From an uncultured Eubacteriales bacterium (GTDB lineage Bacteria > Bacillota > Clostridia > Oscillospirales > Acutalibacteraceae), in contig CAJUDG010000014.1 in the NCBI GenBank assembly GCA_910584745.1, positions 56,725 to 120,724 on the forward strand: a stretch of DNA of 64,000 nt, read 5' to 3'. The position numbers and the translations under genes are program-made. Shown here in pieces: positions 1 to 7,292 of this stretch; the stretch's first letter is position 1, and each line of letters opens with the position of its first letter. The notes under the pieces were generated by a model. The model saw only the letters and a list, made by a program, of their open reading frames with translations, was not told the DNA's origin and did no database searches.

Positions 1-939
1 TTTGATGTTTAGGCGCGCATAGACCTCAGTGGCTTTAATGTCAGAGTGGCCGAGCAAATCTTTGATGTACTGTAAATCTACGCCGGCTTCCAGCCAGTGC
101 ATTGCCTTGCTGTGTCTAAAAACATGGGGATGAACTTGTACTGGAAACAACTCTGGCGTCTTTTGCTTCGCAAGGGCAACGTATTTTTGCACAATGTAAT
201 AAACACCACCCCGTGTCAAGGGCTCTTTGCTCCTGTTGCAGAAAAATGGGGCATCCATATCACATTGACGGTATCGAGATTCCTCGGACAAATAGTTTTT
301 CAAAATTTTAGCAGGATCTGAAAGAATTGGGACATCACGAAACTTCTTTCCTTTGCCTCTTAAATGGACAATCGACCCCTTTTTCTCAAAACGAATGTCT
401 CCAACACGGATACCTGCAATTTCAGAGGCACGGGCTGCGGACTCATAAATTAAACTTAAAAAAGCAAAATCGCGCCGCCCTCCCCGTGTTGAAAGGTTTG
501 GTTGTTCAAAAACAGCTCGAACCGCCTCCATCGAAAGATGTGGGATCATCCTTTGTTCGCACTTCTTCGGGGGAATTTCCCGGATCTGTTGGCACAGCAA
601 CACACAGCTCGGATCTTCATACTGTAAAAATTTAACAAACGCATTGATAGCGGCACGCCGCTGATTCCTCGTCGGGATAGAATTTCCCTTTTCCTGTTCC
701 AGCCATCGCAGAAAAGATTCAACCAATTCCCGAGTTAAGTCGTTAACTTCCAGCCGATTCCTTCGAATATGGCGTTTTTGTTCGCAGAAATCCAGCAGCA
801 GAGAAATTGCATCCCGATAGGATTGAATTGTTTCCTCGCTCAGTCCCCGTTCTGCTGGTAAGTAGTCAAAGAAATACCTTGATAGCGCCTTGGCAAAAGA
901 AGTGGGACCACGTTTACCCTTCGGCCAGTGCGTAATCAA
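1..939 (-). CDS. Tyrosine recombinase (XerC/D-type integrase), cut by window edge
   Basis: Site-specific DNA recombinase that cuts and rejoins DNA through a 3'-phosphotyrosine. The frame is open from a TTG at 939-937 to the window edge (313 codons). An N-terminal SAM-like core-binding domain (about residues 10-110) is followed by the catalytic domain. The expected catalytic set is visible: Arg in ARASEIAG, the conserved Lys region, HVFRH (H-x-x-R), LLGH and the tyrosine in EVYAR near residue 308. It therefore looks active. The start is uncertain: no ATG exists near the N-terminus, and TTG overlaps the upstream recombinase by 26 bp without a clear Shine-Dalgarno. The native start may have been lost in a deletion. 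It resembles the last member of the tandem integrase sets common on clostridial mobile elements. Confidence 0.85.
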   Translation of the reverse strand, partial: MITHWPKGKRGPTSFAKALSRYFFDYLPAERGLSEETIQSYRDAISLLLDFCEQKRHIRRNRLEVNDLTRELVESFLRWLEQEKGNSIPTRNQRRAAINAFVKFLQYEDPSCVLLCQQIREIPPKKCEQRMIPHLSMEAVRAVFEQPNLSTRGGRRDFAFLSLIYESAARASEIAGIRVGDIRFEKKGSIVHLRGKGKKFRDVPILSDPAKILKNYLSEESRYRQCDMDAPFFCNRSKEPLTRGGVYYIVQKYVALAKQKTPELFPVQVHPHVFRHSKAMHWLEAGVDLQYIKDLLGHSDIKATEVYARLNIK

Positions 940-1507
940 ACAGCCGCCGCAAGGTATTAACTGTCGCCCCAACAGCACCAGGAGAAAATCCAGCCAAAGA
1001 TTCAATATAGGCATTCACATGGTGCAGTTTGAGCTGATTGAAACGTTCAATTCCGGACTGAAAAAGGAAATACTCAAACCGAAACAATCGGCTTCGCCAC
1101 ATTCGAATCGAGTTTTCTGATACCTGATTTTGCCGCAAATGGTTCAGGAATCCTTCAAACAAGTCTTTGTATACAGGGGAAAACCCTTTCAGCGTAATAC
1201 TTGATTGCTTAAAGACCATTCCATACTGCAGATAGTCATCCAGCATATGGATGGCTCGGCTGACATTTTGAGATACATCTCTATCGCCAAGATCAGCACC
1301 ATATCGTTCCCAAACAAACTCTCGCTCCAAATCAACCGTAAACTCGGTAGTCTCGTGCACAGTGCAGTATGTAACCAGCTCCTTCCATGTTGCGTCTAAC
1401 CTCAAAATTGTTCTTTCGCTGTAACCAAGTTCGGCCAAGTGCAACTTCAAATCTGCAAGTAATTTTTCGAGCCATTCATTTGGCGGGCCTGTGTACTCCA
1501 TCTTCAT
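914..1507 (-). CDS. Truncated tyrosine recombinase, DNA-binding half only
   Basis: A 197-residue product with two consecutive SAM-like helical modules (about residues 14-95 and 112-194) of the sort that precede the catalytic domain in roughly 400-residue integrases. It ends at ALAEG just where the catalytic domain should begin, so no R/H/R/Y residues are present. The start at 1507 is preceded by CGGAGG at good spacing; an ATG at 1549 lies only a few bases from the -10 box and is unlikely. The stop lies inside the next recombinase frame (26-bp overlap, +1 relative frame). I infer an internal deletion that joined the first half of one integrase to the start of the next. A +1 frameshift fusion is possible but less likely. 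Confidence 0.7.
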   Translation of the reverse strand: MKMEYTGPPNEWLEKLLADLKLHLAELGYSERTILRLDATWKELVTYCTVHETTEFTVDLEREFVWERYGADLGDRDVSQNVSRAIHMLDDYLQYGMVFKQSSITLKGFSPVYKDLFEGFLNHLRQNQVSENSIRMWRSRLFRFEYFLFQSGIERFNQLKLHHVNAYIESLAGFSPGAVGATVNTLRRLFDYALAEG

Positions 1508-1553
1508 AAATGATACCTCCGATTCATTTGTATGGCTGTTTGCCACCATCTAA

Positions 1554-1582
1554 ATTATAGAGGATCATGTTTAGCAAAACAA
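1554..1582 (-). promoter_or_regulatory. Sigma-A-like promoter for the recombinase genes
   Basis: On the minus strand, TTGTTT (1582-1577), a 17-bp spacer and TATAAT (1559-1554). It lies about 47 bp upstream of the ATG at 1507 and is divergent from the CHAT-gene promoter. Confidence 0.5.
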
Positions 1583-1596
1583 TTTTATATCTCCTG

Positions 1597-1625
1597 TTGA
1601 AAAACAAATTAATCTGGCGTATAAT
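1597..1625 (+). promoter_or_regulatory. Sigma-A promoter of the CHAT gene
   Basis: TTGAAA (1597-1602), 17-bp spacer, TATAAT (1620-1625), about 30 bp ahead of the ATG at 1657, which has GAGGTG as ribosome binding site. The gene therefore has its own promoter and does not depend on the divergent integrases. Confidence 0.6.
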
Positions 1626-1656
1626 ATTGACATAATGGTTGGAATGAGGTGCAATT

Positions 1657-2712
1657 ATGGCTTTAATTGATAGCTATAGAACTACACTATTAAGGAAAAG
1701 AGAAGAATTAGCCAAGTTGAATCAGGATCTGGCTCGCGAACAGGCTAAAATCGCACCCTTGCAGCAAAAAATTATATCTGCTAAAAGTGCAATCAGCCGA
1801 ACCAAAAGTGGATCCACCATAAAATCCAAATCCTCCGAAATTGATCGTGCAAATAAATCCATCGTTGACATACAAAAGAGGTGCAGTGCCATCCAGGCCA
1901 AAATAGCGCAGAAGGAAAAGGAATACACTACTGCCGACAAAAATTATCGGAACGAAGAAGCCAAACTCAACAAAAAAGCAATTGAAGCGGAAAAGAAACG
2001 TCTTCAGGATGCAGCACGGCAGTCAGCAGCAATAGAACAAGCCATACAACGTCAGGGGCAACTTCAAATGCAAATGCAAAAAGAAATTGACGATATAAAA
2101 ACTATCCCCGAAAAAATCACCGTGCTCTTTTTGGCAGCTAATCCTATTGGTACGCTCCAACTTCGACTTGATGAGGAAGCACGAGCTATACAAGAAAAAA
2201 TTCGACTTTCAGAATATCGTGATTCTGTGCACTTTGAAAGCCGTTGGGCAACGCGATCTTCGGATATACTGCAGGCAATTAATGAAACCAATCCAACTAT
2301 TGTCCATTTTAGTGGGCATGGATCTGACGCTGGCGAGCTTGTGTTACAAAATCCTGATGGAAGTGCAAAATTTGTGTCTGCAGACATAATCTCTGCGGCA
2401 ATAGCAACTGCTTCTGATACTATCCGACTAATTGTTTTTAATGCCTGCTTTTCAGAGATTCAAGCAGCGAGTGTAGTTGAGCATATTGAAGCTGCAATTG
2501 GAACATCTGACTCCATTGCAGATGAGACAGCCTGTACGTTTGCTGCACAACTATATTCTTCCATTGGATTTGGTCACTCACTCAAAAAAGCATTTGACCA
2601 AGCAAAGGCTGAATTGCTATTGGAGGGTATTTCGGGTGATGATATTCCACAACTTCATTACCGCCCTGACGTTGATCCTGATGCCATAATTCTCGTTCAG
2701 CCAAATATTTAA
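1657..2712 (+). CDS. CHAT-domain caspase-like protease with N-terminal coiled coil
   Basis: Predicted cysteine protease of the CHAT (caspase HetF-associated) family, 351 residues. Residues 1-150 are highly charged, Lys/Glu/Gln-rich and helical, predicted as long coiled coils. The C-terminal part (about 154-350) begins with ITVLFLAANP, typical of CHAT domains, and has the two catalytic motifs: HFSGHG with His221 and FNACFS with Cys264. There is no signal peptide, so it should act in the cytoplasm. It lies beside integrase genes and a methyltransferase remnant in an AT-richer segment than the host, so it is probably transferred cargo. CHAT proteases often serve as effectors in anti-phage or programmed-death systems, but the partner or sensor is not evident here. 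The function is inferred from domain and context only; the fold assignment is strong. Confidence 0.85.
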   Translation: MALIDSYRTTLLRKREELAKLNQDLAREQAKIAPLQQKIISAKSAISRTKSGSTIKSKSSEIDRANKSIVDIQKRCSAIQAKIAQKEKEYTTADKNYRNEEAKLNKKAIEAEKKRLQDAARQSAAIEQAIQRQGQLQMQMQKEIDDIKTIPEKITVLFLAANPIGTLQLRLDEEARAIQEKIRLSEYRDSVHFESRWATRSSDILQAINETNPTIVHFSGHGSDAGELVLQNPDGSAKFVSADIISAAIATASDTIRLIVFNACFSEIQAASVVEHIEAAIGTSDSIADETACTFAAQLYSSIGFGHSLKKAFDQAKAELLLEGISGDDIPQLHYRPDVDPDAIILVQPNI

Positions 2713-2715
2713 GCC

Positions 2716-2754
2716 AAGGCTCACCATTAAATTGTGATGGTGAGCCTTTATTGC
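2716..2754 (+). terminator. Rho-independent terminator after the CHAT gene
   Basis: Perfect 12-bp stem (2716-2727 with 2737-2748), 9-nt loop, then a T-rich tail. It directly follows the stop codon. Confidence 0.8.
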
Positions 2755-2772
2755 CTTTTAGAACCTATACTC

Positions 2773-2845
2773 AAAATAATGTAAAGCCAGCAAGAGCATT
2801 CTCGCTGGCTTTACTGTATTTCTGGAGGCGACTTTACATTATTTT
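2773..2845. repeat. Nested inverted repeats with competing arms
   Basis: A perfect 14-bp inverted repeat (2773-2786 with 2832-2845) encloses an 11-bp hairpin (2781-2791 with 2804-2814). The GTAAAG at 2781-2786 belongs to both, so the two stems exclude each other. No T-run follows. It sits between the CHAT terminator and the methyltransferase remnant, so it may be a mobile-element end or a structured leader. Confidence 0.5.
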
Positions 2846-2858
2846 TAGCTGTACATTA

Positions 2859-3161
2859 AGCAAGGATTTTGGAGTCCCCCAATCCCGCAAGAGGGTGTAT
2901 ATTGTCGGATACCTTAGAGACCGATGTGCCGGCGAAAGACTTTCTTTCACAGACACAAATGGAGCGTCTCTTGAGCAAGTCCTACCCGGCCCGGAAGGAT
3001 GCCGGGTCTACTCCCCAGCAGGGGTGTCCATCACCCTGACAAGCACGGCTGGGGGATTTGGCGGCCGCAGCGGGCTTTACGATGTGAGCCTGCCCATCAA
3101 GGTCATGACAAAATCGGGTTATCAGCTTGCCCATCCCGGTGACAGCATAGACCTGGCATAT
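2859..3161 (+). pseudogene. Remnant of a DNA (cytosine-5) methyltransferase
   Basis: About 100 codons match the C-terminal half of C5 cytosine methyltransferases: KDFGVPQSRKRVYIVGYL followed by a target-recognition-like stretch ending near HPGDSIDLAY. The catalytic PCQ loop, the SAM-binding motif and the C-terminal end are missing, and the flanking codons in the same frame show no family resemblance. No start codon or ribosome binding site adjoins the conserved part. It is probably the residue of a restriction-modification gene lost during rearrangement of the 1-3.4 kb island. Confidence 0.7.
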
Positions 3162-3402
3162 ACACACTTTGTTCTTATATCTGGACTACAGTTCACCTTA
3201 TTAAAGTCCATATTTTTCTTTATGTCCTGCAAAAACTGCTCGATTTCAAACTTCGCGCTGTCCGGTATCTGCGCCTCAGTAAGCCAGGATGGAAGGGTGA
3301 CACGGGAAAAGCACCTGCATTTCAAGACTTTTCAGAGATAATCAAGGTTGTTACTATAATATCGGGTTCCGAAAAGCTCCGTAAAAGTCCGGAAAATCCT
3401 TC
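3162..3402. other. Junction region without a convincing gene
   Basis: AT-richer stretch between the methyltransferase remnant and the host histidine kinase. A short minus-strand frame of about 67 codons (3325-3122) covers it and runs antisense into the remnant. It has no recognisable domain and no strong ribosome binding site, so I do not call it. The switch to host base composition occurs near 3400. Confidence 0.4.
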
Positions 3403-5076
3403 CTATGCCTGAAGCTTCTGCTCCTCCCCGCCCACCAGGGGGAACTGTACCGTGGCCACGAACAGGTCCCCGTCCGTGCGCACGAAGAAGCGCCCGCCGC
3501 AGGCCTCGGTAAAGCTCTTGGCTATGGAGAGGCCCAGGCCGCTGCCCTCGGTGGTGCGGTTCTGGTCGCCGCGGACAAAGCGGGCGGTCAGGTCCTCGCC
3601 GTTCATGGTTATCTCGGTCTTTGAGATATTGCGTATACTCACGCTGGCAAGCCCCGACTGGGCCACAAGGCTCACGTACACCCGGGAGCCCTCCAGGGAG
3701 TATTGGGTGCAGTTTCGTATCAGGTTCTGGAACACCCGGTACATCCTCTGGCCGTCGGCGTGGACCAGCATGGGGGTCTCGGGGATGTCCACCCTGAACT
3801 GCAATTTAGAGCGCTCTATGACCTCCTCCATCTCGCCGAAGGTCTGCTTCAGGAGCCTGCCGATGTCCAGGTCCTCAAGGTTCAGGCTGATATTGCCCGT
3901 CGTGGCCTTCGACACCTCGAAGACGTCCTGGACTATGCCGCTGAGGCGCTGGGCCTTCCCGGAGAGTATCTCCACATAGTCCCGGGCCGCCGGGGACAGC
4001 TCCTCCTTTTTCAAGAGCTCCACATAGCTTATCACCGAGGTCAGAGGGGTCTTGATGTCGTGGGACACGTTGGTGATGAGCTCTATCTTCGTGCGGTCAG
4101 CCTTGGTGCCCTCCTCCACGGCCTTCTGCACGCCGGTGCGTATCATGTTCAGCTGCATGGCGCAGTCGTACAGGTTGGAGGTGGGCGGCACGTGGTTCAC
4201 CGCGTCCAGGTTGCCGCCGTACATCTCGGTTATCTGGTCCATAAGAAGGTTCCAGTCTCTGAGGTCCCGCTTTAGGGAAAGGATATACCACCATACGGTG
4301 CCGATTATCCCCACGATGGATATGAAGGGCACCGTCAGGGCCAGCTTATCCCTATGGGGCGGGGGCAGAATATTCACAAGCACCGAATAGCCGAAAAGCC
4401 CGAAGGCCACCAGCGCCGCCCCCACAACTATCACGCTGTAGGCGCGCCTTAGGGCCCGCTGCTGGAAGGTGGTCATGCTGTGGAAGTCGTTGACCCGAAG
4501 GAGCACCGAGTGTATGATGTTGTGGCCGAAAAACCGCCGGTTTCGCCCCACATCCAGACAGAGAAGGTACAAAAGCAGCACCCCCAGCACCCCGGCGGCC
4601 ATGGTAAGCTCTGTGCTGCTGTTGTCCACAAGCGACATGAGGAATATGCAAAAACCCGCTATGACCAGGAGCTTCACCTCCATCCATATCCAGCCCAGCC
4701 ACCTGGCCACAACGGCCTCGAAGGCCCGCCGGTCCCGGCGGAAGACGAAGACCAGTATCAGCGCCGTTAAGAGCACGGCCACGGCGCTGGCTATCTTCAC
4801 GCCGTACTCATAGGCAAGGTCCGGGGTCTCTATCGGGGCCCCGTCCGGGCTCTGCACCGGATTGCGGGGCACGCTGCCCGCAAACTCATGAACGCTGTCC
4901 GTGGCGTACTCCGTGACCCCGGGGCTTACCAGCACCATCACCGCGAACACCAGGAGAAGGCTCACGGCGCACAGGATAAATAAAAGGCACAGCCAGGATA
5001 TCAGCCCCTTAAAGGCGTTTGAGGGGCGGCTGCGGAGGTGCTCGCCGGGGTCAATGCTTCTCGAATTTATATCCAA
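3403..5076 (-). CDS. Sensor histidine kinase
   Basis: Membrane-bound two-component sensor, 557 residues. The N-terminal half holds about six hydrophobic segments (roughly 26-52, 93-113, 134-150, 155-176, 213-237, 246-268). The kinase core has the H-box NVSHDIKTPLTS (His339 phosphoacceptor), the N-box NLIRNCTQ (Asn455) and the G-box EGSGLGLS (about 510-517). The H-box class resembles OmpR-partner HisKA kinases. It overlaps the response-regulator gene by 26 bp, so the pair is translationally coupled. No dedicated extracellular sensor domain is recognisable; the segment between the first two membrane spans (about 53-92) is short. The signal is unknown. Confidence 0.92.
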   Translation of the reverse strand: MDINSRSIDPGEHLRSRPSNAFKGLISWLCLLFILCAVSLLLVFAVMVLVSPGVTEYATDSVHEFAGSVPRNPVQSPDGAPIETPDLAYEYGVKIASAVAVLLTALILVFVFRRDRRAFEAVVARWLGWIWMEVKLLVIAGFCIFLMSLVDNSSTELTMAAGVLGVLLLYLLCLDVGRNRRFFGHNIIHSVLLRVNDFHSMTTFQQRALRRAYSVIVVGAALVAFGLFGYSVLVNILPPPHRDKLALTVPFISIVGIIGTVWWYILSLKRDLRDWNLLMDQITEMYGGNLDAVNHVPPTSNLYDCAMQLNMIRTGVQKAVEEGTKADRTKIELITNVSHDIKTPLTSVISYVELLKKEELSPAARDYVEILSGKAQRLSGIVQDVFEVSKATTGNISLNLEDLDIGRLLKQTFGEMEEVIERSKLQFRVDIPETPMLVHADGQRMYRVFQNLIRNCTQYSLEGSRVYVSLVAQSGLASVSIRNISKTEITMNGEDLTARFVRGDQNRTTEGSGLGLSIAKSFTEACGGRFFVRTDGDLFVATVQFPLVGGEEQKLQA

Positions 5077-5755
5077 TGCCCCACACCACCTTCAGATATT
5101 CCGGCTCGCTGGGATTTATCTCTATCTTCTCCCTTATGCGCCGTATATGCACCATCACGGTGTTCTCCGTCGAGTACGCCGACTCGTTCCATATCTTGCT
5201 GTATATCTCCTCGGCAGGGAATATCCTGCCGGGGTTTCTCATAAGGAGCTCCACTATCTTGGTTTCGGTGGCCGTAAGCTTTATGGGCTCGTCGTCGGCG
5301 TATAATACGTGCTCGTCGAGATTAAAGCGGAGCCTGCCGTTTATTATCACGTTCTCCCCCCGGGAGTTGATGTCCCCAAGGCTCGTGTACCTTCTAAGCT
5401 GGGACTTGACCCTGGCGGCCAGCTCCATGGGGTTGAAGGGCTTTGTGACGTAGTCGTCAGCGCCCATGGAGAGGCCCAGTATCTTGTCGCTGTTCTCGCT
5501 TTTTGCCGAGAGGACAATGATGGGCAGGTTCTTGCCCTCTCTTATGCGCATGATGGCGGAAAGGCCGTCGAGCCTTGGCATCATCACGTCGATTATTATC
5601 AGGTGTATATTCTTGGTGGACACCAAATCTAAGGCCTCCATGCCGTCATAGGCCTTGAAGACGGTGTACCCCTCCCCCTCCAGTGTCAGGGCGATGGCCC
5701 GCACTATCTCACGGTCGTCGTCCACGACTAAGATGTTCTTGCTCTCGTTGTCCAT
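5051..5755 (-). CDS. OmpR/PhoB-family response regulator
   Basis: DNA-binding response regulator of 234 residues, partner of the adjacent kinase. The receiver domain (1-120) has the acidic pair in VVDDD, phosphoacceptor Asp56 in IIIDVMMP, and the conserved Lys105 in YVTKPF. The C-terminal winged helix (about 135-232) ends in the typical VWGIGYKFE. The start at 5755 has GGAGG upstream. It is the first gene of a minus-strand operon with the kinase. Target genes cannot be read from the sequence; the divergent pdaA gene is a candidate because they share a 177-bp intergenic region containing an inverted repeat. Confidence 0.94.
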   Translation of the reverse strand: MDNESKNILVVDDDREIVRAIALTLEGEGYTVFKAYDGMEALDLVSTKNIHLIIIDVMMPRLDGLSAIMRIREGKNLPIIVLSAKSENSDKILGLSMGADDYVTKPFNPMELAARVKSQLRRYTSLGDINSRGENVIINGRLRFNLDEHVLYADDEPIKLTATETKIVELLMRNPGRIFPAEEIYSKIWNESAYSTENTVMVHIRRIREKIEINPSEPEYLKVVWGIGYKFEKH

Positions 5756-5828
5756 TTATATCCCTCCAGTAAAATATAGTCTATCGGGTAAAGCTTAGTT
5801 TTTGGGGTACATAATTCTTACGAAAATC

Positions 5829-5877
5829 ATACTTTCCATAAAGTATGCGCGCGAAGCCGCTTACTTTTGGAAAGTAT
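5829..5877. promoter_or_regulatory. Inverted repeat between response regulator and pdaA
   Basis: ATACTTTCC (5829-5837) and its reverse complement GGAAAGTAT (5869-5877), 31 bp apart. A second AAGTAT copy at 5841-5846 forms a short hairpin with the left arm. The position between divergent genes suggests an operator, possibly autoregulation by the neighbouring response regulator. Confidence 0.35.
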
Positions 5878-5932
5878 ACAACATCTTTTCGGGTTTGGCA
5901 ACATATTTTTACCTAAGAAAGGATGTGTTACC

Positions 5933-6736
5933 ATGAGAAGACTTAAAAGGCCCCACTGGTCCACCCTCACCGTGATACTCATCGCCGCCGTGCTGTTCCT
6001 GGCGGCCTTCTGGACCCATAGGGAGCGGGACGCCGTTGAGACCGCCGGGGAGATAACCAACTGGGGCTTAAGCTTCCAGAAGGAGGGCGAGCCGCCCATA
6101 GCCAACGCCACCAGCGAGTATCTCAGTCAGTTCGACGGCGTGTACTGTATGCCGCCGGAGGATAAGGCGCTGTACATAACCTTCGACGCGGGTTTTGAGA
6201 ACGGCAACACCGGGGTCATACTGGACGCGCTGAAAAAGCATAACGTGAAAGCAACCTTCTTTTTGGTGGGCAACTATCTGGAGACCCAGCCGGATCTGGT
6301 GCGCCGGATGGTGGAGGAGGGCCATACCGTTGGCAACCACACCTACAGCCACCCGGATATGTCCGCTATAAGCGATAAAGAGAGCTTTAAGAAAGAACTA
6401 CAGAAGAACGAGGAGCTGTATAAGGAGGTCACCGGGGAGGATATGCCTAAGCTCTATCGGCCGCCACAGGGGAAGTTCTGCGAGAGCAACCTGAAAATGG
6501 CAAAGGAGCTGGGCTATCACACGGTGTTCTGGTCCCTTGCATACGTGGACTGGTACGAGAACGACCAGCCCACCCATCAGCAGGCCTTTGACAAGCTGAT
6601 ACCAAGGGTGCACCCGGGGGCGGTGGTGCTGCTGCACAGCACCTCCAAGACCAACGGCGAGATACTCGACGAGCTGCTGACGAAATGGGAGGAGCTGGGG
6701 TATCGCTTCGGGGACCTTCACAAAGACTTGCAATAA
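5933..6736 (+). CDS. pdaA: PdaA-like polysaccharide deacetylase (spore cortex)
   Basis: NodB-fold de-N-acetylase of 267 residues, of the delta-lactam-forming PdaA type that acts on N-acetylmuramic acid during spore cortex synthesis. One membrane anchor (about 11-27) precedes the catalytic domain. Motif 1 is TFDAGFENG (Asp85), the metal ligands are in GNHTYSH (His136, His140), and RPPQGKF and VLLHS are the later NodB motifs. The start at 5933 is chosen because AGAAAGGATG lies just upstream; an in-frame ATG at 5867 lacks one. The presence of PdaA supports a spore-forming host. It is probably exported and anchored facing the wall. Confidence 0.9.
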   Translation: MRRLKRPHWSTLTVILIAAVLFLAAFWTHRERDAVETAGEITNWGLSFQKEGEPPIANATSEYLSQFDGVYCMPPEDKALYITFDAGFENGNTGVILDALKKHNVKATFFLVGNYLETQPDLVRRMVEEGHTVGNHTYSHPDMSAISDKESFKKELQKNEELYKEVTGEDMPKLYRPPQGKFCESNLKMAKELGYHTVFWSLAYVDWYENDQPTHQQAFDKLIPRVHPGAVVLLHSTSKTNGEILDELLTKWEELGYRFGDLHKDLQ

Positions 6737-6756
6737 GCCCATTCTTGGGATATAAT
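6728..6756 (+). promoter_or_regulatory. Sigma-A promoter of the small membrane exporter gene
   Basis: TTGCAA (6728-6733), 17-bp spacer, TATAAT (6751-6756). The -35 box overlaps the last codons of pdaA. The ATG at 6798 follows 41 bp downstream. Confidence 0.65.
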
Positions 6757-6797
6757 AGGGGAAACTAAAACTTTAGAAAAATAAAGGAAGTCAAAAT

Positions 6798-7292
6798 ATG
6801 GAACATATCGTAGAGACCCTTGTGCACGTCTTCAGCGGGGTGATACCCGCAGAGCTCACCGTCTTCACCCTGTCCCTGATGCCAGTTATAGAGCTGCGGG
6901 GGGGCATACTCGCCGCCAAGCTTTTGGATTTGCAGATGCTGCCGGCCTTCTTTATCTGCCTTGTGGGCACGCTTATACCCACGCCCTTTATACTGCTGTT
7001 TATCAACAAGATATTCGACTGGATGCGGAACACCCGCTTTGTAAAGCTTGTGGACCGCATGGAGCAAAAGGGCCGCAGCAAGTTCGAAAAGATAAACCGC
7101 TATAAGACCCTGGGCCTGATGATATTCGTGGCAATACCTCTCCCGGGCACCGGGGCCTGGACCGGGTCTCTGGCGGCGGCGCTGATGAAGATGGACTTTA
7201 AGTCCGCGATGCTCTCCGTGGCCCTGGGCACGCTTATCGCCGACGTCATCATGTGCGTTCTGTCCTACGGCCTTCTGGGGCTGGTGCTCTGA
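6798..7292 (+). CDS. Small multidrug-export family membrane protein
   Basis: Integral membrane protein of 164 residues of the 'small multidrug export' family (PF06695 type). Hydrophobic segments lie at about 15-33, 47-70, 104-124 and 134-160, with conserved PVIELRGG near residue 29 and IPLPGTGAW near 113. Despite the family name, transport activity is poorly established. The start has AAGGAAG upstream. The stop overlaps the ATG of the following flavoprotein gene (TGATG), so the two are coupled. Confidence 0.85.
   Translation: MEHIVETLVHVFSGVIPAELTVFTLSLMPVIELRGGILAAKLLDLQMLPAFFICLVGTLIPTPFILLFINKIFDWMRNTRFVKLVDRMEQKGRSKFEKINRYKTLGLMIFVAIPLPGTGAWTGSLAAALMKMDFKSAMLSVALGTLIADVIMCVLSYGLLGLVL

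Noticed and set aside
3122..3325. Minus-strand frame of 67 codons near the methyltransferase remnant
   Set aside because: Some protein-like composition (PSWLTEAQIPDSAKFEIEQFL) but no recognisable family and no good ribosome binding site; overlaps the remnant antisense.
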